64,000 nucleotides of DNA from Alcaligenes pakistanensis (GTDB lineage: Bacteria > Pseudomonadota > Gammaproteobacteria > Burkholderiales > Burkholderiaceae_B): positions 857,793 to 921,792 of the forward strand of contig NZ_BMZN01000002.1 in assembly GCF_014652815.1 (NCBI RefSeq), written 5' to 3'. Within the stretch, counting starts at the first letter, position 1. The number at the start of each line of letters is the position of its first letter. The notes under the pieces are model-generated. The model was not told the DNA's origin and ran no database searches. It saw nothing but the letters and a program-made list of their open reading frames with translations. The position numbers and the translations under genes were made by a program. This document shows positions 27,890 to 36,660 of the stretch, one piece after another.

Positions 27890-27924
27890 CAATACAAATT
27901 CGGCCCTGCTGATGGAGGGCCGAA
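27890..27924 (-). terminator. Terminator of the LOG-family gene
   Basis: TTCGGCCCT pairs perfectly with AGGGCCGAA around eight bases; in the minus direction a T-rich stretch (TTTGTATT) follows. It lies between the LOG-family gene and the ABC operon, so these are separate transcripts. Confidence 0.75.
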
Positions 27925-27952
27925 GAAAGACTGCAAATTTAACCCGTACGCC

Positions 27953-28621
27953 TTACTGGGGCAATGCGGGTTCCGCCCTAGGCAAGACGCAGCACTGGTT
28001 GATGTAGCCCATGACCTCGTCCAGATCGTCGGTCAGGACCAGCAAATTCAGGTCTTTGGGGCCAATCAGGCCCAGCTCCATCAATTGCTCACCAATCCAG
28101 TCAATCAGGCCGGACCAAAAGGAAGTGCCGATCAGTACAATGGGTGCAGGTGGGACTTTGCCAGTTTGGACCAATGTCATCACTTCAAACAGCTCGTCCA
28201 GGGTACCGAAGCCGCCAGGCAGGGCAATGTAAGCCCAGCTGTGCATGAAAAAGGTCGCCTTGCGCGAGTAGAAGTATTCAAACTGCAGGCTTTGAGTCTG
28301 ATAAGGGTTGTTGGTGGTTTCGTGGGGCAAGCGTATATTCAGGCCAACACTTTGCCCGCCAGCTTCATAGGCGCCTTTATTGGCTGCTTCCATCAGGCCA
28401 GGGCCACCGCCAGCAATCAGGGTGACGCCTGCTTCGGCCAGACGACGGCCCAGTTCCTGGGCCAGTTCGTAATAAGGATGGCCAGGTTTGATGCGTGCGC
28501 TGCCAAAAACGCTAACGCCAGCACCCATTTCTTTTAATGTATCGACCGCAGTTTGCAGCTCCTTCATGATGGTAGGAATCTGCTCAGAGGCCGGTAAACG
28601 GACGATTTTATTGTTAGACAT
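27953..28621 (-). CDS. LOG-family nucleoside 5'-monophosphate phosphoribohydrolase (TIGR00730 type)
   Basis: Rossmann-fold enzyme that cleaves the N-glycosidic bond of cytokinin-type or ordinary nucleotides (AMP, CMP and similar) to base plus ribose 5-phosphate; often mislabelled lysine decarboxylase. The 222 residues include the GGGPGLMEAANKGA stretch near residue 73 and the catalytic LPGGFGTLDELFE motif near residue 137. The ATG at 28621 follows AAGG on the minus strand. Its start codon overlaps that of the divergent polA by two bases. Confidence 0.87.
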   Translation of the reverse strand: MSNNKIVRLPASEQIPTIMKELQTAVDTLKEMGAGVSVFGSARIKPGHPYYELAQELGRRLAEAGVTLIAGGGPGLMEAANKGAYEAGGQSVGLNIRLPHETTNNPYQTQSLQFEYFYSRKATFFMHSWAYIALPGGFGTLDELFEVMTLVQTGKVPPAPIVLIGTSFWSGLIDWIGEQLMELGLIGPKDLNLLVLTDDLDEVMGYINQCCVLPRAEPALPQ

Positions 28622-31337
28622 GAAAAAAACCTTGTTGCTCGTTGATGGTTCCAGCTATCTGTACCGAGCGTACCATGCGATGCCCGATCTGCGAAACGCG
28701 CAAGGCCAGCCTACAGGCGCCTTGTACGGGGTCATCAATATGCTGCGCCGCTTGCTACAGGATTATCAGGCGGACTATATGGTATGCGTTTTTGATGCCA
28801 AAGGCCCCACCTTCCGGGACGATTTGTACGATCAATACAAGGCTAACCGGCCTTCCATGCCCGAGGATATGGCTGTGCAAATAGAGCCTATTCATAAAGC
28901 GGTCCGGGCCATGGGCTGGCATCTGATTTGCCAGCCTGGTGTCGAGGCCGATGACATCATCGGCACCTTGGCTCGTCTGGCGGCAGAAAATGGCATCGAC
29001 ACGGTTGTGTCTACCGGGGACAAGGATCTGGCCCAACTGGTCAATGAGCATGTTCAACTGGTCAACACCATGAGCAACGAGCAGCTGGATATAGAGGGCG
29101 TCACGACCAAGTACGGCGTACGCCCAGACCAGATCATTGATTATTTGATGTTGATTGGCGACACCTCGGACAATATCCCTGGCGTGCCCAAGGTGGGCCC
29201 CAAGACAGCGGCCAAGTGGCTGGGCGAGTACGGCAGTCTGGATGAACTGTTGCAGCATGCCGACAAAATCAAGGGCGTGGCCGGTCAGAATCTGCGCGAC
29301 TTCAGCTCCAATTTTGAAATGACCCGCAAGCTGGTCACCGTAAAGCTGGATTGCGACGTACCGGGTTTCACGGGCGATTTTGCCTCTTTGACGCCAGAAC
29401 CGCGTGACCAGGCCGTATTGCAGGATATCTACGAAACCTATGGTTTCCGCAACTGGTTGCGCGAGCTGACCAATGATCCGGACCGTGTACCTGCCCAGGA
29501 TGCCCGTGTGCAGCCTGAAACGCCTGCCGCTCCCGCTGAGCTGGATTACCAAACTGTCACGACGCAAGAGCAGCTCAAGTCCTTGCTGGCTGTACTGGAA
29601 AAAGCAGAGCTGGTGGCCCTGGATACCGAAACTACTTCTTTGGACCCCTTGACGGCGCGTCTGGTGGGTTTGTCTGTATCGGTCAAACCCGGTCAGGCTT
29701 TTTACGTACCGGTTGCGCACCGAGGCTCGCTGGATGTGGAACAGCTGGATAAGAGCTGGGTGCTGGAAACCTTGCGTCCCTGGCTGGAAAACAAGGATGC
29801 CGCCAAGGTTTTGCACAATGCAAAATACGACACTCATGTCTTGCTGAACGAGAAGGTCAGTTTGCGTGGCATACGCGAAGACACCATGTTGCAAGCCTAT
29901 GTCTTGCAGTCGCACAAGCGTGTCAGCATGGAAGAGCTGGCCTTGCAATGGCTGGGCCTGAAAGGGGCATCGTACGAAGATATTTGTGGCAAGGGCGCCA
30001 AGCAGATTTGTTTTGACGAGGTGGATATCCCGGTTGCGTCCCAATATGCCTGCGAAGATGCCGACTACACCTTGCGCTTGCATCAGTGCTTGCGCCCTCA
30101 GGTCGCCCAGGAAGAAGGGCTGGAACGCATTTATCTGCTGGAAATTCAGGCCTCGGATGTCCTGAGCATTGTGGAGCGTAATGGCGTCAAGATTGATGTG
30201 CCTACGCTGGCACGCCAAAGTCACGAGCTGGGGCAGAAAATGCTGGAGCTGGAAAACAAAGCCTACGAATTGGCTGGCCAGCCCTTCAATATGAATTCCC
30301 CCAAGCAAGTGGGCGAAATTCTGTTCGGTAAGCTGGGCATTCCTGTTGTGCGTAAAACCGCCAGCGGTGCACCGTCTACCGATGAAGATGTCTTGACCCG
30401 TCTGGCACAGGATTACCCCTTGCCACAGGTTTTGCTGGAATACCGTGGCTTGGCCAAATTGAAGTCTACCTACACGGACAAGCTGCCCAAAATGGTGAAT
30501 CCGGATAGTGGTCGCGTGCATACCCGTTATGCGCAGGCTGCCGTCATTACCGGTCGTTTGGCCTCCTCTGATCCCAACTTGCAGAATATTCCGGTACGTA
30601 CGGCTGAAGGCCGTCGTGTTCGTGCTGCTTTTGTGTCTGAACTGGGCAAGATCGTGTCTGCTGACTATTCGCAGATTGAATTGCGGGTGATGGCTCATGT
30701 GTCGGGCGATACCAATTTGCAGCAGGTCTTTGAGCAGGGCGGGGACGTGCACACAGCCACTGCAGCTGAAATCTTCGGGACTGAAGCCAAGGACGTCAGT
30801 TCTGACCAGCGCCGGGCTGCCAAGGCGATTAACTTTGGCCTGATTTACGGTATGGGCGAATTTGGTTTAGCCAGCAATCTTGGCATTACTCGTGATGCGG
30901 CCCGTGCCTATATTGATCGTTACTTCGCTCGCTATCCTGGCGTGGCCAGCTATATGACTCGTATCAAGGCCCAGGCGCACGAGCAAGGCTATGTCGAAAC
31001 GGTGTTTGGCCGCCGTCTGTGGCTGCCCGAACTGAAGGGCGCGAAAGGGCCGCGTATGGCCGGTGCTGAACGTGCCGCGATTAATGCGCCTATGCAAGGT
31101 ACTTCTGCCGACCTGATCAAGATGGCGATGGTGGCGGTGCAACGCTGGTTAGAAGAAAAGGGCCTGCGCACGCAGATGGTGATGCAGGTACACGATGAAC
31201 TGGTATTTGATGTACCTGAGGACGAGCTGGATGTCTTGCGTGAAAACCTGCCCGGTTTGATGTGCGATGTGGCCAAGCTGGATGTGCCGCTGGTCGCCGA
31301 GGTTGGCGTGGGTGATAACTGGGAACAAGCTCACTAA
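28620..31337 (+). CDS. polA: DNA polymerase I
   Basis: Repair and Okazaki-fragment polymerase of about 905 residues. Domain order: 5'-3' exonuclease (LLLVDGSSYLYRAYHAMP at the start; GDTSDNIPGVPKVGPKTA near residue 180), 3'-5' exonuclease with LVALDTETTSLDP near residue 331, and polymerase with SADYSQIELRVMAH near residue 680 and MQVHDELVFDVP near residue 855. All key acidic residues appear present. ATG 28620 gives the standard family N-terminus; any earlier start would run into the opposite LOG gene. A strong terminator follows. Confidence 0.97.
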   Translation: MKKTLLLVDGSSYLYRAYHAMPDLRNAQGQPTGALYGVINMLRRLLQDYQADYMVCVFDAKGPTFRDDLYDQYKANRPSMPEDMAVQIEPIHKAVRAMGWHLICQPGVEADDIIGTLARLAAENGIDTVVSTGDKDLAQLVNEHVQLVNTMSNEQLDIEGVTTKYGVRPDQIIDYLMLIGDTSDNIPGVPKVGPKTAAKWLGEYGSLDELLQHADKIKGVAGQNLRDFSSNFEMTRKLVTVKLDCDVPGFTGDFASLTPEPRDQAVLQDIYETYGFRNWLRELTNDPDRVPAQDARVQPETPAAPAELDYQTVTTQEQLKSLLAVLEKAELVALDTETTSLDPLTARLVGLSVSVKPGQAFYVPVAHRGSLDVEQLDKSWVLETLRPWLENKDAAKVLHNAKYDTHVLLNEKVSLRGIREDTMLQAYVLQSHKRVSMEELALQWLGLKGASYEDICGKGAKQICFDEVDIPVASQYACEDADYTLRLHQCLRPQVAQEEGLERIYLLEIQASDVLSIVERNGVKIDVPTLARQSHELGQKMLELENKAYELAGQPFNMNSPKQVGEILFGKLGIPVVRKTASGAPSTDEDVLTRLAQDYPLPQVLLEYRGLAKLKSTYTDKLPKMVNPDSGRVHTRYAQAAVITGRLASSDPNLQNIPVRTAEGRRVRAAFVSELGKIVSADYSQIELRVMAHVSGDTNLQQVFEQGGDVHTATAAEIFGTEAKDVSSDQRRAAKAINFGLIYGMGEFGLASNLGITRDAARAYIDRYFARYPGVASYMTRIKAQAHEQGYVETVFGRRLWLPELKGAKGPRMAGAERAAINAPMQGTSADLIKMAMVAVQRWLEEKGLRTQMVMQVHDELVFDVPEDELDVLRENLPGLMCDVAKLDVPLVAEVGVGDNWEQAH

Positions 31338-31358
31338 AGGCTCCCGTAAAGCTCAAGG

Positions 31359-31388
31359 AAAAGGCGACCATTCGGTCGCCTTTTTTTT
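31359..31388 (+). terminator. Intrinsic terminator after polA
   Basis: AAAAGGCGACC pairs with GGTCGCCTTTT around ATTC and runs into eight T. Confidence 0.95.
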
Positions 31389-31450
31389 CGAGCATAGGGA
31401 CAGGATCAGCTTAGCGAAGGGACTCTCAAGCCCCTTTTTTAGTGGGCCTC

Positions 31451-33115
31451 TCAGTCCTCGTTGGAACGCACCCGGTTGGGCAGCAGCTCGTCGTGCTTGG
31501 CCAGAATCGGATAGGCTGCTGCGCTGACCAGATACGAGTTAATAGTGCGCACATCGCGCAAAATCTCCAGATACAACGACCCTTGTTCCGCGGAGTCCAA
31601 CTGGCCCGCCTTGATTTTGCGAATATGGCGATCGGCCGCAGCCACTTCCAGTTCGCGGAAGAAGTCTTTTTCAAAGGCCAGGAAACGGGCCGTTTTGACG
31701 TCCTCGGCTACAAATAAGGCCGCTGCCTGACGCTGGTTGCGAATCAGCCGGTCCATTACCTTGCCAATTTCCGCCTGCTCTTCAGTTTGCAGTGTCCAGC
31801 CCTGTTTACGCAGCTTGGCCGTATGGCTTAGCAAGCCGTTCACGCTAATGGTGGCAGCGTGCGAGATGTTGGTGGAGAAAGTCAGAATGTCGTTCAGGCG
31901 TCGCGTGTCTTTTTTGCTCAGATTCTCCTGATCCAGACGAGCCAGATAAGTGGTGATCAAAGGTTCCAGACGATTGACGGCGTTGCTGATATAGCGTGCG
32001 TGGTTAATGCTTTGTGCATTGCTGTTCAGCATGTTCTGGCGCGCAGTATCCAGAATTTCCTGCAGCATATCGGACAGGCGCAAGGCTTCACGTGCGGCAT
32101 TACCCAGAGCTACGGCCGGTACTTCCAGTGCAGATTGGTCCAGATACAAAGGCAGACCTGGGTCATCCGGGTCGGTCCGTCGGGGTAAATAACGGCTTAA
32201 CAAGCGCGAATAGGGCTTGAGCAAGGGCAGGAACAGCGCTGCCACAGCCAGATTGAAGAAGGTGTGGAAGTTAGCTACCGCCCGTGCCGGATCATCGGTG
32301 AACCAGCTCATCAAACTTGGAATCCAGGGCAAGACGATCATGCCGACCAAACAGCCGAACACACGGGTACCCAAATTACCAATGGGCAAACGTTTGTTGG
32401 CTGGATCTTTGGTGCCGCCGGCGCCTTCCAGAATAGGGTTGATAGCTGTACCTACGTTAGCGCCCAGTACAAGTGCATAGGTTAATTGCGGGTCCATATG
32501 TTGGTGGCTGGCCAGGGAAATGATCAGCACCACAATAGCTACGCTGGAGTGAGCAGCCCAGGTCAGTAAAGCGGCTAGCAGCATCCCTGTCATGGGGCTG
32601 CCCGCCAGGGCTTCCAAAATGGTTTGCAGTAAGGGCGCGTCTTGAATGGGCGAGAACAATCCCACCAATTCGTGCAAAGACAGCAGCAAGAGGCCCAGAC
32701 CAATAAAGACCCGGCCCAGATCACGACGGCGTCCCGGCTCTTGGGAACGGAACAGCCAGACACCCAGCAGAATCAGGGCAGGAGCCAGGGCCGTCATTTT
32801 GAAAGACAGCAATTGCACAATCAGTGTTGTGCCAACATTGGCACCCAGCATGGCGGCTAGGGCTGGAACCAGGGCCACCATGCCGGTGGCTGCAAAACTG
32901 GTGATCATCAGCCCGGTGGCGGTACTGCTTTGGATTGCGGCGGTAATAGCCGCGCCCGCCACAAAGGCGCGTCTGGGGCGGCCCAGGGCATGGCCCATCC
33001 AAATACCCAGTTCTGCCCCAAAGGCGCGTTGCACACCGCTTTGCACCATGTGGATACCCCACAAGAGCAAAGCGATATAACCCCCGAAATCGAGAAGTGC
33101 GAAGATTTCTTTCAT
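31451..33115 (-). CDS. Na/Pi cotransporter-family protein with C-terminal PhoU-like domain
   Basis: Inner-membrane protein of the NptA/SLC34-like family, 554 residues. Two Na/Pi repeats are marked by AAIQSSTATGLMITSFAATG near residue 58 and the corresponding WAAHSSVAIVVLII segment near residue 205, within about eight to ten hydrophobic helices up to residue 310. The cytoplasmic remainder is a helical PhoU-like domain. It probably moves phosphate with sodium, in or out. It stands alone, not with the pst or phoB genes, and its regulation is not visible. Confidence 0.87.
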   Translation of the reverse strand: MKEIFALLDFGGYIALLLWGIHMVQSGVQRAFGAELGIWMGHALGRPRRAFVAGAAITAAIQSSTATGLMITSFAATGMVALVPALAAMLGANVGTTLIVQLLSFKMTALAPALILLGVWLFRSQEPGRRRDLGRVFIGLGLLLLSLHELVGLFSPIQDAPLLQTILEALAGSPMTGMLLAALLTWAAHSSVAIVVLIISLASHQHMDPQLTYALVLGANVGTAINPILEGAGGTKDPANKRLPIGNLGTRVFGCLVGMIVLPWIPSLMSWFTDDPARAVANFHTFFNLAVAALFLPLLKPYSRLLSRYLPRRTDPDDPGLPLYLDQSALEVPAVALGNAAREALRLSDMLQEILDTARQNMLNSNAQSINHARYISNAVNRLEPLITTYLARLDQENLSKKDTRRLNDILTFSTNISHAATISVNGLLSHTAKLRKQGWTLQTEEQAEIGKVMDRLIRNQRQAAALFVAEDVKTARFLAFEKDFFRELEVAAADRHIRKIKAGQLDSAEQGSLYLEILRDVRTINSYLVSAAAYPILAKHDELLPNRVRSNED

Positions 33116-33175
33116 AGGTAAATAATAGCCCAGCGCATCTTACAAGCGTGAGTCTGATGTATCAGCTGGACACAT

Positions 33176-33625
33176 TTAAGGCTTGGAGGATTGGCGCGCC
33201 TGGCGGGCGGCCTGATCCAGTCTTTGTGCAAACTGACTTTGCTCCTGTTCGGAAAAGGCGGACAGAAACAGTTCCTGCACGGTGCTTTGGTATACCTGCC
33301 ACATTTGTTTGCGCAGATCACGGCCTTGATCGCTAATGCTGGCAAACGCTGCCCGACCATCTTCAGAGGAACGGCTGCGTTGCACCAGCCCCTGCGCTTC
33401 CAGCCTGTCGACCAGCCGCGTCAGGTTGTAGCGTTCAATCGCCAGCCGGTCGGCCAGCTCATGCATGCGGCGCGTGCCCTCCGGTCCCGTCTCCAATCCC
33501 CAGAGCACGTCATACCAGGCGTAGGGTGGCAATTTCTCGGCGGCCAGCCGGCGTTCTATTTCTTTCAGGATGCTGCGGTGTGCCCGCACAAAGGAAAACC
33601 ACAAATCAGCTTCTGGTCGACTCAT
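33176..33625 (-). CDS. MarR-family transcriptional regulator
   Basis: Winged-helix dimeric repressor, 149 residues. The DNA-binding region spans about residues 50-105 (RMHELADRLAIERYNLTRLVDRLEAQGLVQRSRSSEDGRAAF), with the beta-wing around the DGRAA segment. ATG 33625 lies six bases after GGGGGAA and is preferred over a TTG five codons upstream. It is divergent from the pyruvate dehydrogenase E1 gene, and two matching palindromes lie between them, so it likely represses itself and that gene, with a small aromatic or keto acid as possible effector. Confidence 0.88.
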   Translation of the reverse strand: MSRPEADLWFSFVRAHRSILKEIERRLAAEKLPPYAWYDVLWGLETGPEGTRRMHELADRLAIERYNLTRLVDRLEAQGLVQRSRSSEDGRAAFASISDQGRDLRKQMWQVYQSTVQELFLSAFSEQEQSQFAQRLDQAARQARQSSKP

Positions 33626-33648
33626 CGCGTATTCCCCCAATTATTTTT

Positions 33649-33668
33649 TAGTTGCAAATGCAATTATA
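33649..33668. promoter_or_regulatory. Putative MarR operator 1
   Basis: TAGTTGCA-AA-TGCAATTATA is a near-perfect inverted repeat of the type TARTTGCA-N2-TGCAAYTA. It lies 24 bases before the MarR start codon, a place where binding would block that promoter. The same core recurs at 33693. Confidence 0.65.
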
Positions 33669-33692
33669 GCTGGATAAGATGGCGTCATTAGA

Positions 33693-33712
33693 TAGTTGCA
33701 ATTGCAATCGTA
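33693..33712. promoter_or_regulatory. Putative MarR operator 2
   Basis: TAGTTGCA-AT-TGCAATCGTA contains the perfect palindrome TTGCAATTGCAA. Its left end is 44 bases from that of operator 1, about four helical turns, so two dimers would sit on one DNA face. It lies 87 bases before the E1 start codon. Confidence 0.65.
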
Positions 33713-33798
33713 TGGGAAGGTGGGGCCTTACCTTCCTATGTATTTGTGGCCGTAGGGACGCTGCTTGGCGGCTCCGCTCGTACCACCTGGAGATGGTT

Positions 33799-36471
33799 AT
33801 GAATCATGCTTTGCACCTTGTGGATGTAGATCCGCAAGAAACTACCGAGTGGCTGGATGCCCTGGAGTCCGTTACGGCGGCCGAGGGCCGTCCGCGTGCT
33901 CATTATTTGATTGATCAGTTATTGGGTTTCGATGCCTTGCGCCATGGTGATCTGCATACCCGCGTCACCACGCCTTACGTCAACACCATTGCTGTGCAGC
34001 AGCAAGCCGCCTATCCCGGCAACAAAGAGCTGGAGCGCAAGCTCAACGCCTATGTGCGCTGGAATGCCATGGTCATGGTGTTGCGTGCTGGTCGTCACTC
34101 TAATGTGGGCGGACATATTGCAACGTATCAGTCGGCGGCGGTGCTGTATGACGTGGGCTTTGATCACTTCTTTCGCGGTCGCACAGACAGCTTTGACGGC
34201 GATCTGGTCTATATACAAGGACACTCCGCGCCTGGTATTTATGGGCGAGCCTATGCAGAGGGGCGTCTGGATGATGAGCAGATGGACAACTTCCGGCGAG
34301 AGGCGGGTCGTCGTGGTCTGCCGTCGTACCCTCACCCACGTTTAATGCCCGACTTCTGGCAATTCCCCACGGTGTCCATGGGGCTTGGGCCCTTGATGGC
34401 GGCTTATCAGGCTCGCTATATGCGTTACCTGGACTTCCGGGGTCTGAAGCCTATGGATGGCCGCAAAGTCTGGGCCTTCCTGGGCGATGGCGAAATGGAT
34501 CAGGCCGAATCCTTGTCTGCCATTGCAGTGGGGGGGCGTGAAAAGCTGGATAACCTGATCTTCGTGGTCAACTGCAATTTGCAGCGCCTGGATGGACCCG
34601 TGCGCGGCAATAGTAAAGTGATTCAGGAACTGGAGTCCACGTTCCGGGCGGCAGGCTGGAAGGTTATCAAGGTGATTTGGGGTGCAGGCTGGGATGCCTT
34701 GCTGGCCAAAGATACAACGGGCCTGCTGCGTAAACGCATGATGGAATGTGTCGATGGTGATTACCAGACCTTCAAGTCGCAGAACGGCGCCTATGTGCGT
34801 GAGCACTTCTTTGGCAAGTATCCTGAGCTGTTGGAGCTGGTGGCTGATTTGTCGGATGACGATATCTGGGCCTTGTCCCGTGGTGGTCATGATCCCGACA
34901 AGGTGTATGCCGCGTACGCACAAGCTGCCAGCAATCAGAGCGGGCCGACGGCCATTCTGGTGAAAACCGTCAAAGGCTTCGGTATGGGCGAGGCCGGTGA
35001 AGGGCAGAACATTAATCACCAGCTCAAGAAAATGAGCGCCGATGCCGTGCGTGCGTTTCGGGATCGTTTCCAGTTGCCGGTCTCGGACGAGCAATTGGAA
35101 GAGTTGCCGTATCTGCGTCCCGAGCCGGGGAGCCCGGAAGCGATGTATCTGCAACAACGACGCGCGGCCCTGGGCGGGTTTGTGCCGTCACGCCGAACTT
35201 CAGTCCCTGCCCTGACTGTTCCGACGCTGGATGCTTTTTCTGCACAGCTTAAAGGGACGGGTGAACGTGGTCTGTCTACCACCATGGCGTTTGTGCGTAT
35301 CTTGAGCACCTTGCTGAAAGATCCGGTGCTGGGCAAATTGATTGTGCCCATTGTGCCGGATGAGTCGCGCACCTTCGGGATGGAAGGTTTGTTCCGTCAG
35401 ATTGGTATTCACTCTTATTTAGGGCAGCTATACACGCCACAAGATGCGGGCCAACTGAGCTATTACAAAGAGGCCAAGGATGGGCAGATTTTGCAGGAAG
35501 GGCTGAATGAGTCGGGAGCGATCTCGTCCTGGATTGCGGCCGGAACCTCGTACAGCAATCATGGCATTCCTACGATTCCGCTCTTTATCTTCTACTCCAT
35601 GTTTGGTTTTCAGCGGGTAGGGGACTTTATCTGGGCGGCGGCTGATGCGCGCACAAGGGGCTTTCTGTTTGGTGCGACTTCTGGCCGCACGACCTTGATG
35701 GGGGAAGGGTTGCAGCACGATGACGGCCATAGTCATGTGCTCTCCAGCGTGGTGCCTAGTTGCCGGTCCTATGATCCGACTTTCTCTTATGAGCTGGCTG
35801 TCATCATGCAAGATGGTATTCGCTGCATGTATCAGGATCAGGAGGATGTGTTCTATTACATAACCGTGCTCAACGAAAACTACCCGCATCCCGAGATGCC
35901 GGAAGGCGTAGAGCAGGGGATTATTAAAGGGCTGTATCTGTTGCAGGCCGGGCCGGAACAAAAAGCTAAGACCCCACGTGTGCAGTTGATGGGCAGTGGC
36001 TCGATCTTGATGGAAGTGATGGCGGCCGCCCAATTGCTGCAAGACGATTTTGGGGTGGCCAGCGACGTGTGGAGCGCCCCCAGCTTGAACGAGTTGCGTC
36101 GGGATGGACTGGATACCGAACGCTGGAACACTTTGCATCCCGAAAGCGAGCCTCGTATCCCTTATGTGCAGTCTTGTCTGGCAGGGCATGCTGGTCCGCT
36201 GGTGGTGGCAACGGACTATATGAAGATTGTGGGCGAGCAAATCCGATCCTTCCTGCCAGAGCGTCGTTTGCTGGCTTTGGGAACCGATGGTTTTGGGCGT
36301 TCCGACACCCGTGCTTCTTTGCGGGAGTTCTTCGAGGTTGACCGGCACTTTATCGTAGTGTCAGCTTTAAAGCTTCTGGCTGACGAGGGTTCTGTGCCGC
36401 GTTCTCTGCTTAGTGACGCCTTGCAGCGCTACCAAATCAATCCTGAAAAGACTAACCCCATGAAGCCTTGA
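33799..36471 (+). CDS. aceE: Stand-alone homodimeric pyruvate (2-oxo acid) dehydrogenase E1
   Basis: Thiamine-diphosphate E1 of the AceE type, about 890 residues, decarboxylating pyruvate (or possibly 2-oxobutyrate) and passing the acyl group to an E2. Seen: the N-terminal RAHYLIDQLLG and GHIATYQSAA regions, the TPP motif GDGEMDQ followed by NCNLQRLDGPVRGN, and the C-terminal half with FIFYSMFGFQRVGD. The ATG at 33799 follows GGAG at six bases. No E2 or E3 genes adjoin it, which is unusual. A MarR regulator is divergent. It could be a second, inducible E1 or an MdeB-like 2-oxobutyrate enzyme. Confidence 0.92.
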   Translation: MNHALHLVDVDPQETTEWLDALESVTAAEGRPRAHYLIDQLLGFDALRHGDLHTRVTTPYVNTIAVQQQAAYPGNKELERKLNAYVRWNAMVMVLRAGRHSNVGGHIATYQSAAVLYDVGFDHFFRGRTDSFDGDLVYIQGHSAPGIYGRAYAEGRLDDEQMDNFRREAGRRGLPSYPHPRLMPDFWQFPTVSMGLGPLMAAYQARYMRYLDFRGLKPMDGRKVWAFLGDGEMDQAESLSAIAVGGREKLDNLIFVVNCNLQRLDGPVRGNSKVIQELESTFRAAGWKVIKVIWGAGWDALLAKDTTGLLRKRMMECVDGDYQTFKSQNGAYVREHFFGKYPELLELVADLSDDDIWALSRGGHDPDKVYAAYAQAASNQSGPTAILVKTVKGFGMGEAGEGQNINHQLKKMSADAVRAFRDRFQLPVSDEQLEELPYLRPEPGSPEAMYLQQRRAALGGFVPSRRTSVPALTVPTLDAFSAQLKGTGERGLSTTMAFVRILSTLLKDPVLGKLIVPIVPDESRTFGMEGLFRQIGIHSYLGQLYTPQDAGQLSYYKEAKDGQILQEGLNESGAISSWIAAGTSYSNHGIPTIPLFIFYSMFGFQRVGDFIWAAADARTRGFLFGATSGRTTLMGEGLQHDDGHSHVLSSVVPSCRSYDPTFSYELAVIMQDGIRCMYQDQEDVFYYITVLNENYPHPEMPEGVEQGIIKGLYLLQAGPEQKAKTPRVQLMGSGSILMEVMAAAQLLQDDFGVASDVWSAPSLNELRRDGLDTERWNTLHPESEPRIPYVQSCLAGHAGPLVVATDYMKIVGEQIRSFLPERRLLALGTDGFGRSDTRASLREFFEVDRHFIVVSALKLLADEGSVPRSLLSDALQRYQINPEKTNPMKP

Positions 36472-36485
36472 GTCTTGCCAAGCCT

Positions 36486-36597
36486 AGCGCCACTTTAGCG
36501 CAAGTGGCGCTCGGTGGCGGGACGCCAGCCTGCTGATGACGGATGGCCTGATGTCTCCCCCCGTTCAGCCCGCTCATCTGCAGGCTGGCACCCTTTT
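36486..36597 (+). terminator. Hairpin plus long-loop terminator after the E1 gene
   Basis: First, AGCGCCACTT pairs with AAGTGGCGCT (36486-36511). Then GCCAGCCTGC (36524-36533) pairs perfectly with GCAGGCTGGC (36580-36589) across a 46-base loop and is followed by ACCC and six T. Together they should end the E1 transcript. The large loop is unusual for a plain terminator. Confidence 0.65.
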
Positions 36598-36660
36598 TTG
36601 ATAGGGCTGCCAGCTTCCTTTCTCCATCAAATCTTCATCATTCTGTGCCACAGTGCTGGC

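Noticed and set aside
28755-30752. Long minus-strand open frame opposite polA
   Set aside because: Biased composition and no domain; polA on the plus strand is certain.
33679-33798. Upstream extension of the E1 gene from 33679
   Set aside because: It would place the second MarR palindrome inside the coding region and adds a Cys/Arg-rich lead unlike AceE; the ATG at 33799 has a strong ribosome site.
36533-36566. CTGATG-N2-CTCC sequence resembling the 3' half of a fluoride riboswitch
   Set aside because: The matching 5' half and pseudoknot partner are missing, and the region is better explained as the loop of the E1 terminator.
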